Notes: generated from the sequence alone by a model not told the origin. A stretch of DNA of 64,000 bases from Clostridiales bacterium (GCA_022799115.1 JAAWNT010000011.1:20777-84776), one strand, 5' to 3'. Positions 52,648 to 60,963 are shown, counted from the first letter of the stretch. Numbers and translations: made by a program.

Positions 52648-54414
52648 ATGACGAACAATAAGTCTGTTCTCAATTGGATTGAGGAAATGAAAGCGCTCGT
52701 CAATCCCGACCAAGTAGTCTGGATCGATGGCTCTGAAGAACAACTGGAAGCCCTGCGCAAAGAGGCTTGCTCCACCGGCGAGCTCATCAAGCTGAATCAG
52801 GACAAGCTGCCCGGCTGCTATTTGCACCGCACCGCTGTCAACGATGTGGCCCGTGTGGAGGATCGCACCTTTATCTGCTCTAAAAAAGAAGAAGATGCAG
52901 GTCCTACCAACCATTGGAAAGATCCGCAGGAAGCTTATAAAATGCTGTATGATATCGCCCGCGGCAGCTATAAGGGACGTACCATGTACGTGATTCCTTA
53001 TTCCATGGGCCCCATCGGTTCTCCTCTGGCCAAAATCGGCATTGAGCTGACCGATTCCATCTATGTGGTGCTCAACATGGCCATTATGACCCGCGTGGGC
53101 CAGAAGGTTCTCGATACCCTGGGCGACAGCGAGGATTGGGTGAAGGGTCTGCACTGCAAGTGCGACATCGATCAAGACAAGAGATATATCTGCCACTTCC
53201 CGGAGGACAATACCATTATTTCCGTGAACTCCGGTTACGGCGGAAACGTTTTGCTGGGTAAGAAGTGCTTTGCGCTGCGCATTGCCTCCTACCTGGGTAA
53301 GAACGAGGGTTGGATGGCCGAGCATATGCTCATCCTGGGCATCGAAAACCCGCAGGGCGAAGTCAAGTACATCGCCGCCGCCTTCCCGTCCGCCTGCGGC
53401 AAGACCAATCTGGCAATGCTGATTCCGCCGGAGGGCTACAAGGCCAACGGCTATAAAGTATGGTGCGTGGGCGACGACATCGCCTGGATGCGCAAGGGTC
53501 CCGACGGCAGATTGTGGGCCATCAATCCGGAGAACGGCTTCTTCGGCGTTGCGCCCGGAACCAACCAGAAGTCCAATCCCAACGCATTGGCTTCTACCCG
53601 TAAGGGCACCATCTTTACCAATGTTGTCCACAATCTGGACGACAACACCGTGTGGTGGGAAGGCCTCGACAAGAATCCGCCCACGAACGCCGTGGATTGG
53701 AAGGGAAATCCCTGGGACGGCTCCGCTTCCACCGAGAAGGGCGCGCATCCCAACAGCCGCTTCACCGCGCCTGCCAAGAACTGCCCCTGCATCAGCCCTG
53801 AGTTTGAGAAGACTTCCGGCGTGCCGATCTCCGCGATTGTGTTCGGCGGACGCCGCGCCAAGACTGCTCCGCTGGTGTACCAGTCCCGCGATTGGAACAA
53901 CGGTGTGTTCGTAGGTTCTATCATGGCTTCTGAAACCACTGCGGCTGCCGCCGGCGCCGTAGGCGTTGTGCGCCGCGATCCCATGGCGATGCTGCCTTTC
54001 TGCGGTTATCACATGGGCGATTACTTCGCTCACTGGATTGAAATGGGCGAGAAGCTGGGCGACAAGGCTCCCAAGATCTTCAACACCAACTGGTTCCGTC
54101 TGGACGACGAAGGCCACTTCATTTGGCCGGGCTTTGGCGACAACCTGCGCGTGCTGGAGTGGATCCTGAAGAGATGCGACGGCGAAGTAGGTGCAAAAGA
54201 AACCGCGATCGGTTATGTTCCCAATGCCGACGACATCAATCTGGAGGGATTGAATCTCGACAAGGCCAACCTGGAGGCAATCCTGGAAGTGGATAACAAT
54301 GTCTGGGCCGAGGAAGCCAAGGGCATTGAGGAGTTCTATGGCAAGTTTGGCGACAAGCTGCCCCAGGAACTCAAGAACCAGTTGAACGCTCTGAAGGATA
54401 GACTGGCGAAATAA
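52648..54414 (+). CDS. pckG: phosphoenolpyruvate carboxykinase (GTP)
   Basis: A 588-residue GTP-type PEPCK interconverting oxaloacetate and PEP. Key elements are VVWIDGSEEQLEALRKEACS, YVIPYSMGPIGSPLAKIGIE (substrate binding), the P-loop AAFPSACGKTNLAMLIPPEG with the reactive Cys, the metal site VGDDIAWMRKGPDGRLWAIN and NNCPC-like KNCPCISPEFE. FNTNWFRLDDEGHFIWPGFG is a late conserved block. In fermenters the enzyme often fixes CO2 onto PEP with GTP formation. ATG 52648 fits GAAAGGGGATTT; an upstream frame from 52543 would run through the promoter. Monocistronic. Confidence 0.96.
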   Translation: MTNNKSVLNWIEEMKALVNPDQVVWIDGSEEQLEALRKEACSTGELIKLNQDKLPGCYLHRTAVNDVARVEDRTFICSKKEEDAGPTNHWKDPQEAYKMLYDIARGSYKGRTMYVIPYSMGPIGSPLAKIGIELTDSIYVVLNMAIMTRVGQKVLDTLGDSEDWVKGLHCKCDIDQDKRYICHFPEDNTIISVNSGYGGNVLLGKKCFALRIASYLGKNEGWMAEHMLILGIENPQGEVKYIAAAFPSACGKTNLAMLIPPEGYKANGYKVWCVGDDIAWMRKGPDGRLWAINPENGFFGVAPGTNQKSNPNALASTRKGTIFTNVVHNLDDNTVWWEGLDKNPPTNAVDWKGNPWDGSASTEKGAHPNSRFTAPAKNCPCISPEFEKTSGVPISAIVFGGRRAKTAPLVYQSRDWNNGVFVGSIMASETTAAAAGAVGVVRRDPMAMLPFCGYHMGDYFAHWIEMGEKLGDKAPKIFNTNWFRLDDEGHFIWPGFGDNLRVLEWILKRCDGEVGAKETAIGYVPNADDINLEGLNLDKANLEAILEVDNNVWAEEAKGIEEFYGKFGDKLPQELKNQLNALKDRLAK

Positions 54415-54433
54415 GCTGCGACTTGATTCCATC

Positions 54434-54467
54434 AAGGCCGCCGTACTTAATGTACGGCGGCCTTTTT
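54434..54467 (+). terminator. terminator of pckG
   Basis: AAGGCCGCCGTAC (54434-54446) is perfectly complementary to GTACGGCGGCCTT (54452-54464), loop TTAAT, then TTTG. Confidence 0.93.
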
Positions 54468-54600
54468 GTGCTTTCCTGCGATTCCGGCTGCCCGTGCGTT
54501 GCTTGATAATCCTTGCAAGTGTAGCTGCAGAAACAATTTATAATATTTATTTTTTGATAAATGTTAAATAACATATTGACATTCAATAATTAATATGTTA

Positions 54601-54638
54601 ATTTAAATATACCAAAAGTGCTTTCGGTATATTTAAAT
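54601..54638. repeat. 38-bp near-perfect palindrome at the start of the AT-rich island
   Basis: ATTTAAATATACC (54601-54613) is an exact inverted repeat of GGTATATTTAAAT (54626-54638). The 12-nt centre is itself almost symmetrical (AAAG..CTTT). It lies about 72 bp before the first secreted-protein gene, in an upstream position that fits an operator. Since there is no T run, termination is unlikely. It also marks the change from GC-rich core to AT-rich DNA, so it could be an element boundary. Confidence 0.6.
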
Positions 54639-54709
54639 GATTTATACAATATTGTGATATGATTGTTAATGTAATAATGTAACAAAATGTTGAAGGAGTG
54701 TGAATTCTC

Positions 54710-55096
54710 ATGTTAAGACGTAAAGGTATGCGTTTAGCAACTCTATTAAGTTCAGTAGTATGCTTGGTCTCAATCGCTATACCAGCATCGGCTAAAGTTT
54801 GTCAGTCTCACACCCAAGGGAATTTTGGTTCGTCAACGGGATATTCAGGTACTGCCATAAATGGTGGTGTAGGTAATAGTATGTATTCTGGTAATATGAT
54901 CGCAAAAATTCAGGGTAAATATAGATATGCAGGGAGTACTACTTCCTATGACTTTAAGGCAAGTGAGTCTGGAAGTGGCTATTATAAAAGCGCTACCTAT
55001 TCAACAAATAAAGTTGTAGACACAGCTACCGGATTTGGTGATTTTTATGGTAGCGCAGGAGGCGCTTCCTATAGTAAGACTTTATATTACGATTGA
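54710..55096 (+). CDS. small secreted protein 1 (lactococcin-972-like architecture)
   Basis: A 128-residue precursor: basic start (MLRRKGMRLA), hydrophobic core (TLLSSVVCLVSIAI), and signal peptidase site after PASA, leaving a mature protein of about 100 residues. That part is rich in Gly, Ser, Thr and Tyr, has a single Cys at mature position 3 (KVCQSHTQGNFG), and ends KTLYYD. It has no hydrophobic segment. About 88 of 128 positions are identical to the second copy at 56709. The size, the aromatic C-terminus and the neighbouring ABC genes resemble lactococcin 972-type bacteriocins, but direct sequence similarity is marginal. Ribosome binding site: GAAGGAGTGTG. Confidence 0.7.
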   Translation: MLRRKGMRLATLLSSVVCLVSIAIPASAKVCQSHTQGNFGSSTGYSGTAINGGVGNSMYSGNMIAKIQGKYRYAGSTTSYDFKASESGSGYYKSATYSTNKVVDTATGFGDFYGSAGGASYSKTLYYD

Positions 55097-55114
55097 TTTT
55101 GTAGTTTAAGAGGA

Positions 55115-55152
55115 GGGGGAGTAAGTGGAAAGATACACATACTCCCCCTTTT
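55115..55152 (+). terminator. attenuator after secreted protein 1
   Basis: GGGGGAGTA (55115-55123) pairs perfectly with TACTCCCCC (55140-55148), followed by TTTT. The next gene, a lipoprotein, begins 40 nt later without a clear promoter, so partial read-through is likely. Confidence 0.8.
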
Positions 55153-55191
55153 CCAGCGTTAGGATAATTGATATAAAAGGAGATGACCACC

Positions 55192-56493
55192 ATGAAAACA
55201 AGAAAAAGGATTCTTGCCGTTTTTCTCACGATGTTTTGTCTCTGTATGGTTGTAACTTCCTGCGGTTCTAGAGGTACCACCAGAGATACTACTATATTTA
55301 GCAATTTTTCTGAAAATAGCAACTTATTATCAGGAGCTCCTTTCCTTTTATCTTGTGAAATTAATGGATCGGGGTCGGAGTCTCCCTACGGCGACCTTTA
55401 TCAGCCGGAAGATGATTATCCTTATATGCTGGATGGGGATGCTTTTTGGCAATATACAGAAGTAAATACAGGATTTTATTTTAGGCGTGGTTTTGAGTCG
55501 GGCATATATTTATTTTATATGCCCAAGGATACCATGCAGCCAATCCCCTTATGCAATAAACCAAACTGTCAGCATTATGCCCGTGAAGATAAGGGCATTT
55601 CTCTTAAGGAAATTCTGGCTTTCCGAATGGAATGCAATGCTTATTTGGAAGGTTATAATAATCTTTTTTTCCTGGACGGTTCTCTTTATGTTATAGCGAA
55701 TTTTGACGCCTTGAGCCAGGATTTGGCGTTGTACCGGATTTCTGCCGACGGCACGCAGAAAGAGAAGCTTTATTCTTTCCGGTTTGAGGAAAATTATGAT
55801 GAAAATGGAGATCCGATTGAAGGGGGGGCGATTGTTTCTCTTCTTGGAGTGGTAAGACCACATCGTGGATATTTATATTATATCGTTCAATCGCCCCAAA
55901 ATTCCGTTTTGTATCGCTTACCTATGGGACAGTATGACAAGCCGCCGGAAAAAGTTTATACTTATCCCAGCAGCAGCATTCCTACCCTGAAATTTTTTTA
56001 TGGGAATTATTTATATATTGGAGCGGTAGATGAAAACGGAGCGCTGTTTTATAACCGGTTTGATGTGGAAACGGGTTCCATGATTTCCCATTTGGAAAAT
56101 ATAGGAGACCCATTTGAGCTTTTAAACTTTTATGAAGGAAAATTATTGCTTACGCATAATGAAAAAAAGGATGGCTTATATCTCGCTGATTTGGATGGGA
56201 AAAATCCCACCAAGTTATCTGAACAATGCAAGAATTTTGTCGGCAGTGTTGCCGGCCCCTATATCATAGGCTACGATTATCCCGACAAAAATACGGATAA
56301 AATAAAAGTTCCTTATACTCTTTATAACGGAAAAGGAGAGGTTCAAGGGAATTTTGAACTGGAATCCTCTGAAAAGCCCCCTTGTTTAGAAGGAAGCACA
56401 AAAGATAAGCTATTTCTTTCCATAGGGATAGAGGGTGAGCGAAAACATGGTTACTTGGATTTCACAACCGGAGAACTTACCATTCTTTTTTAA
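55192..56493 (+). CDS. lipoprotein with beta-propeller-like body, linked to ABC/bacteriocin locus
   Basis: A 433-residue lipoprotein; the signal (RILAVFLTMFCLCMVVTSCG) has lipobox VTSC. The body is strand-rich with repeated Tyr/Gly/Asp blades (FYFRRGFESGIYLFYMPKDT, DGSLYVIANFDALSQDLALY, LYLADLDGKNPTKLSEQC), and a Cys pair in PLCNKPNCQH. The Cys-containing LCxKPxCxH segment followed by propeller blades recurs in clostridial lipoproteins of unknown role that sit near ABC transporters. It might protect the producer by capturing the secreted proteins (inference). ATG 55192 is preferred (AAAAGGAG 9 nt upstream) over 55183. Confidence 0.65.
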   Translation: MKTRKRILAVFLTMFCLCMVVTSCGSRGTTRDTTIFSNFSENSNLLSGAPFLLSCEINGSGSESPYGDLYQPEDDYPYMLDGDAFWQYTEVNTGFYFRRGFESGIYLFYMPKDTMQPIPLCNKPNCQHYAREDKGISLKEILAFRMECNAYLEGYNNLFFLDGSLYVIANFDALSQDLALYRISADGTQKEKLYSFRFEENYDENGDPIEGGAIVSLLGVVRPHRGYLYYIVQSPQNSVLYRLPMGQYDKPPEKVYTYPSSSIPTLKFFYGNYLYIGAVDENGALFYNRFDVETGSMISHLENIGDPFELLNFYEGKLLLTHNEKKDGLYLADLDGKNPTKLSEQCKNFVGSVAGPYIIGYDYPDKNTDKIKVPYTLYNGKGEVQGNFELESSEKPPCLEGSTKDKLFLSIGIEGERKHGYLDFTTGELTILF

Positions 56494-56708
56494 TTATTAT
56501 TACATCATCTATTTACGTTTCATTCTCATATTTTATTTTAATTACCATATTTATGATACTGAAAAACTTGGCATTCCTAGCAGCAATGGATAGTTTTACT
56601 GGAAAAATAGATTATATTGATATGTTGCTAGAGCCATAAGTCTTAGTTCTGGAGATTGCTGAAAATTAGAATGTAATTAAGCAACAAATCTAAGGAGTGT
56701 GAATTCTC

Positions 56709-57098
56709 ATGATAAAACGTAAAAGTATGCGTTTAGCAACTCTATTAAGTTCAGTGGTATGCTTGGTCGCGGTCGCTATACCAGCATCTGCTAAAATTTG
56801 TCAGTCCCATACCCAAGGGAATTTTAGTTCGTCAACAGGATATTCAGGTAAGGTCATAAACGGCGGTGTGGGGAATGGTATGTATTCTGGTTACATGAGC
56901 GCGAAAATCCAGGGCACATACAAACAAACAGGAAGCGCGACTAGTTATAACTTTAGGGGAAGCGAATCTGCAAATAGTTATTTTATAGGAGCTACCCATA
57001 CAGCGAATCAAGATGTATATATCGCTTTTGGTATGGGTGAGTTCTATGGTAGCACAGGAGGAGGAGCCACCTATAATAAAATTTTATATTACGATTGA
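56709..57098 (+). CDS. small secreted protein 2, paralogue of secreted protein 1
   Basis: A 129-residue precursor with the same plan: basic start, hydrophobic core, PASA cleavage site, mature KICQSHTQGNF, and a C-terminus that also ends LYYD. The DNA around the start (AAGGAGTGTGAATTCTCATG) is identical in both copies, and similarity continues about 20 bp past each stop, so the duplicated unit is wider than the coding region. Divergence is concentrated in the C-terminal half (SESANSYFIGATHTANQDVY). Function is unknown; both could act together as a two-component secreted factor. Confidence 0.7.
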   Translation: MIKRKSMRLATLLSSVVCLVAVAIPASAKICQSHTQGNFSSSTGYSGKVINGGVGNGMYSGYMSAKIQGTYKQTGSATSYNFRGSESANSYFIGATHTANQDVYIAFGMGEFYGSTGGGATYNKILYYD

Positions 57099-57243
57099 TT
57101 TTGCAACTTAAGAGGGGGGAAGAAAAACCCGCATACCCTGCCTTTTCCAGATTCTTATACAAATTAAGATACAGTGCTATAGTTTTTATATCTATATGGT
57201 TGTAACTTCAAGAACTTAAAGGTTGAGAAAATTATGGAGCCCA

Positions 57244-57281
57244 GAGAGAGTATGGTGGATTTCCTATACTCTCTCGTTTTT
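57244..57281 (+). terminator. attenuator after secreted protein 2
   Basis: GAGAGAGTAT (57244-57253) pairs perfectly with ATACTCTCTC (57266-57275) around a 12-nt loop, followed by GTTTTTCTATTTTTA. It lies 145 nt after the secreted-protein stop and 85 nt before the permease gene. Confidence 0.8.
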
Positions 57282-57365
57282 CTATTTTTATCTTTGATTC
57301 GCGGACAGTTTTGTGTTGAAACGATCTTAGGAAAGTGCCAATCTGCAAGGAGGGATCACACAACC

Positions 57366-59795
57366 ATGCGCCTGTTTTTTTACGAATGCTATAAGCTGCT
57401 GACCCAAAAAGCCATCTTAATTTTGCTGATTTTCCTATTCCTATTTAACGGATTTTCTTATTGGAACACACAGCGGCTGGTGTACGCCCAGGAGATTGAT
57501 ACCCTGCCTGTCTATGAAAAGGTACTTCATCAATTTAAGGGGATGGACGTAGATCAAGCGATAATCCAGCTGGAAAAATACAAGCAACAGCTCGAAATGC
57601 GCGGTAAATACCGTTATGCGCAGATGGCGGGAGACACGCTTTGGATGCAAGACCTAAAAGACGACAATCCAGAGCTATTCAGTGATTCCTGGACTCCCAT
57701 TTACTCGGATCAAGAGGACGCTGATACCATGGCGGTTACTCGCGTTCTGGATCAGCTTTGCCACATCCGGGATTATGAATCAAAAATCACAAAGATCCAA
57801 ACACAGAGCAAAACCATGCTGGCTACCGATGTGTTCCAAGATTCGACCGGCTATTCCAGGAATAATATTATTAAAACCGCCCGGGATTTTTCCAGTCTGT
57901 ATGAGCTGCCTCTATTTTTAGATATGGATTACGGTGTGGAACAGGTGGGAAAGGGAGGACTTTCCGATGTTCTTCTGTTGGCAATTGTGGTGGTGCTTGC
58001 GCTGGGCCTGATTGCGAAAGAAAAGCAATCCGGTGTTCTTCAGTTGGTTCAGCCTACCTTAATGGGAAGAGGACACACCTTAAGAGCCAAACTAGCGGTT
58101 CTTTTGGCTGGCTGTGCCCTTTCCACTGTTCTCATTTTTACCACCAATCTGCTGATTTCCGGAATACAGTTCGGCTTCGGAAATTTGGGGCGTTATGTCC
58201 AATCCATTTCCTCATTTTTAAGCATGGAGCTCGTGCTTACAGTTGGAGAATTTTTCCTGTTAACCTTTCTAATTAAGCTGGTCTTTGCCTGCTTGATCGG
58301 ACTTTTGTGCTTTGCAATTCTCTGCTTCTGTAAGAGCACTCAGATTTCTTATATCATTCTGGCCGCTTTGTTCGGCGGAAGTTATCTACTTTACACTTAC
58401 ATACCATCCAATGCCTACTTAAACCATCTGAAATATATTAACTTGTTTACGTTTCTGAATTCTGCCGGTTTACTCAAAAATTATCAAAATTTGAATCTCT
58501 TTTCCCAAGCGGTCAATTTACGGGTGTTGGCCGTCTTCGGCGGCGGCCTCCTGTTGCTGCTGGGGTTGCTTCTCTCCGCTGCGTCTTACCGATCCGGCCG
58601 TTTCTTTCAGGCCGCCGCAACATCTTCCGCTTGGATGGAACGATTGGCCCTCCGAAAGACCCATTCTCCGAAAAGCTATGCGATGTCACTTTTCAGTCAG
58701 GAATGCTACAAGCTGTTTATCAAATATAAGGCGGGAATTCCTTTGATCCTGGTGGCGCTCATCCAACTTTCCTCCATGGGTTCTTATAACCCGGTGGCCA
58801 TTGATTCAGAGGAAGCAATGTTCTATCAAATGGTTAGCCTCCATTCCGGTCCTATCTCTCAGGAGCCCTCTCGGTACATCGCTCAGTGTAAGGAGGAGCG
58901 GCAGAAGAGCAGTAGAGAGATTGAAGAGGCGGAGCAAAAGCTGCTTGAGGGAACGTTATCACAGCAGGAATACGATCAATTGCTTAGAAAATCCAGTCAA
59001 TTAGAAGGGAATAAGCCCGCATTTGCCCGCTATGAACAGCGTTATCAGCAACTAATGGACAGTATGGATCTTACCGGTATAGAGCCTGGGATGATTGATG
59101 ACCGGGCTTATGGCATATTATTCACCAGCAAAACCGACTATATTTCAGAACGTTATTTCAGTTATGCAAACGCACTGATTCTTCTTTTGGCTGTTTTGAT
59201 ACTGGGATGCGGCGGAATGTTTTGTTATGAACACAAAAAAGGGTCAAAACAGTTGTTGCTTAGTTCCAAACGGGGAAGAGGGCCAATGCTACGAAGTAAA
59301 ATTTTGGTCTGTACGGCTTATTCCCTCGTAGCTGGAATGGTTGTACAAATCTTGTATTATTATAATTTATTTCATAGCTTCCGTCTGACTCCGAAGGATA
59401 CCCCTTTGCAAAGCGTGTCAGGATGGGAAGCTGTTCCCTGGGATATTTCCGTCTTTGAGGCTATGGGGCTTCAGCTAGTTTTTCAGGTACTGACGATTTT
59501 ACTCTTAATGATGATTATTCTTATGATTTCGGAGATTTCCGGCAATTATCTAAACGCGATTTTTTTCGGATCTGTAGTATTAATCTTGCCAGTGATTCTT
59601 TACAGCTTTGGTCTTGCTCCCGCGCAATATATCAGTTGCTACATTCCTTATGTATTTTATCCTCTACTGCTCTCCGAGCAAGGAGGAATTTGGCTCCCGC
59701 TAATTGCCGCAGGGATGATTCTGCTTATTGGTTTGTGCCAGTATTTCCTTCTAAGAAGATACCGTATCGGGCGAAAAAGGAGATGTTATTCTTGA
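57366..59795 (+). CDS. ABC-2-like permease made of two fused permease modules
   Basis: An 809-residue membrane protein. Each half starts with a similar element (MRLFFYECYKLLTQKAILIL; then SLFSQECYKLFIKYKAGIPL near residue 440), then a helix, a large hydrophilic extracellular domain, and a membrane bundle. The loops after the second helix also match (IAKEKQSGVLQLVQPTLMGR and CYEHKKGSKQLLLSSKRGRG, each then LR.K). So it is an internal duplication, with about 12 helices altogether. It would be the complete membrane part of an ABC exporter with the ATPase that overlaps it by 4 nt. ATG 57366 follows GCAAGGAGGGATC; an in-frame upstream region from 57234 crosses the attenuator. Confidence 0.8.
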   Translation: MRLFFYECYKLLTQKAILILLIFLFLFNGFSYWNTQRLVYAQEIDTLPVYEKVLHQFKGMDVDQAIIQLEKYKQQLEMRGKYRYAQMAGDTLWMQDLKDDNPELFSDSWTPIYSDQEDADTMAVTRVLDQLCHIRDYESKITKIQTQSKTMLATDVFQDSTGYSRNNIIKTARDFSSLYELPLFLDMDYGVEQVGKGGLSDVLLLAIVVVLALGLIAKEKQSGVLQLVQPTLMGRGHTLRAKLAVLLAGCALSTVLIFTTNLLISGIQFGFGNLGRYVQSISSFLSMELVLTVGEFFLLTFLIKLVFACLIGLLCFAILCFCKSTQISYIILAALFGGSYLLYTYIPSNAYLNHLKYINLFTFLNSAGLLKNYQNLNLFSQAVNLRVLAVFGGGLLLLLGLLLSAASYRSGRFFQAAATSSAWMERLALRKTHSPKSYAMSLFSQECYKLFIKYKAGIPLILVALIQLSSMGSYNPVAIDSEEAMFYQMVSLHSGPISQEPSRYIAQCKEERQKSSREIEEAEQKLLEGTLSQQEYDQLLRKSSQLEGNKPAFARYEQRYQQLMDSMDLTGIEPGMIDDRAYGILFTSKTDYISERYFSYANALILLLAVLILGCGGMFCYEHKKGSKQLLLSSKRGRGPMLRSKILVCTAYSLVAGMVVQILYYYNLFHSFRLTPKDTPLQSVSGWEAVPWDISVFEAMGLQLVFQVLTILLLMMIILMISEISGNYLNAIFFGSVVLILPVILYSFGLAPAQYISCYIPYVFYPLLLSEQGGIWLPLIAAGMILLIGLCQYFLLRRYRIGRKRRCYS

Positions 59796-60661
59796 AATTA
59801 ACAATACACAACATCAGCAAGAGATATGCGAAAGGGAAAAAGAATGCTCTGGATCATATCAACGTAGAGCTTACCCCTGGAGTCTATGGCTTTTTGGGGC
59901 CAAACGGAGCGGGAAAATCTACTCTAATGAATATCATTACCGACAATTTGTCCCCCGACAGCGGCTGGATTGAATTCGACGGAGAAGATACGCAGAAGTT
60001 AGGAAAAGAGTTTAGGAATATTTTGGGGTACATGCCTCAGCAGCAGGGGCTATACGATGACTTTACTGCTTTGCGCTTTTTATGGTACATGGCTACTCTT
60101 AAGGGACTTAAAAAGAATTATGCCAAAGAACGTATTTCCTTTCTTGTTAAATTAGTCAACCTAGAGGACAGTATGCATAAAAAACTGGGTTCTTTTTCGG
60201 GCGGGATGAAACAACGCATACTCATTGCCCAGTCTTTACTCAATGATCCTAAGGTTCTGCTCCTTGATGAACCTACCGCTGGTCTTGATCCCAAGGAACG
60301 TATACGAATCCGGAATTTCATTAGTGAAATCTCCATGAATAAAATTGTTATCTTGGCGACTCATGTAGTTACGGACATCGAGTACATTGCCAAAGAGATA
60401 TTATTGATTAAATCCGGGAAGCTGCTCATGAGCGGAGACCAAATAACGCTGCTGGAACAAATGCAGCGCAAAGTGTGGGAAGTAACGGTTCCGGAAAGTC
60501 AGATTAGCGCTATACAAAATAAGTATAAAGTGAGCAACATGATTGGGGGGAATGGCAGAGTTACCATGAGAATCGTTGGAGATGCGGTTTCTCCACAATG
60601 GTCCCCTGTTTCTGTAAAGCCAAATTTAGAGGATTTGTACTTGTACTGGATGGATGAATAG
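59792..60661 (+). CDS. ABC transporter ATP-binding protein
   Basis: A 289-residue ATPase with a complete nucleotide-binding domain. The Walker A is FLGPNGAGKSTLMNII, the Q-loop is near GYMPQQQGLYDDFTALRFLW, the signature FSGGMKQRILIAQSLL, the Walker B KVLLLDEPTAGLDPKERIRI, and the switch is ILATHVVTDIEYIA. A 70-residue C-terminal extension (VWEVTVPESQISAIQNKYKV) follows, as in exporter/immunity ATPases such as BcrA or NatA types. The likely start is TTG 59792, nine nt after AAAAAGGAG and overlapping the permease stop (TTGA). ATG 59783 would sit directly against the ribosome binding site. No terminator is evident immediately after. Confidence 0.87.
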   Translation: MKLTIHNISKRYAKGKKNALDHINVELTPGVYGFLGPNGAGKSTLMNIITDNLSPDSGWIEFDGEDTQKLGKEFRNILGYMPQQQGLYDDFTALRFLWYMATLKGLKKNYAKERISFLVKLVNLEDSMHKKLGSFSGGMKQRILIAQSLLNDPKVLLLDEPTAGLDPKERIRIRNFISEISMNKIVILATHVVTDIEYIAKEILLIKSGKLLMSGDQITLLEQMQRKVWEVTVPESQISAIQNKYKVSNMIGGNGRVTMRIVGDAVSPQWSPVSVKPNLEDLYLYWMDE

Positions 60662-60861
60662 AGGAAGGTTTCAATGAGAGACTTGTCTCAAAAGAGGTTC
60701 CGATAGAAAATGACAGAGATTTCACTGGAGCTATGTGCCACCTATATCACGCGATAAAAGGATCCAAAGCGTCCTTCGGTGAGAATAGGCATTCATTGGG
60801 GGAATTTGACTGAAAATAAGAAAAAAATTTGGAATTTGTTCATTATTTGTTCATTTGGGTA
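60662..60861. other. non-coding gap between the AT-rich island and the NCS2 gene
   Basis: No credible gene or strong terminator was found here. I searched for a purine riboswitch aptamer upstream of the permease and did not find its conserved core. Confidence 0.4.
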
Positions 60862-60890
60862 TTGCTTTTTTTGCTTTGCCTGTTTATACT
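60862..60890 (+). promoter_or_regulatory. promoter of the NCS2 permease gene
   Basis: TTGCTT (60862-60867), 17 nt, TATACT (60885-60890). The transcript would start only about ten nt before the attenuator-like hairpin. Confidence 0.65.
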
Positions 60891-60905
60891 TAAATCATTA
60901 GCTTG

Positions 60906-60943
60906 CCCGGCATCTTTTTACAGTTGTCGGGTTATATTTTTTT
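60906..60943 (+). terminator. attenuator-like hairpin in the NCS2 leader
   Basis: CCCGGCA (60906-60912) pairs with TGTCGGG (60925-60931), including one G-U pair, followed by TTATATTTTTTT, and the ribosome binding site AAGGAGGAATT follows only about 5 nt later. Its position between promoter and gene suggests transcription attenuation. No alternative antiterminator structure is obvious. Confidence 0.6.
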
Positions 60944-60963
60944 CATTAAGGAGGAATTGTTTC

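Noticed and set aside
52540..54435. 631-codon open frame on the minus strand opposite pckG
   Set aside because: Same effect; pckG on the plus strand has complete catalytic motifs, promoter and terminator.
60662..60963. Purine riboswitch upstream of the NCS2 permease
   Set aside because: The conserved loop and junction sequences are absent, and the mapped promoter leaves too little leader.
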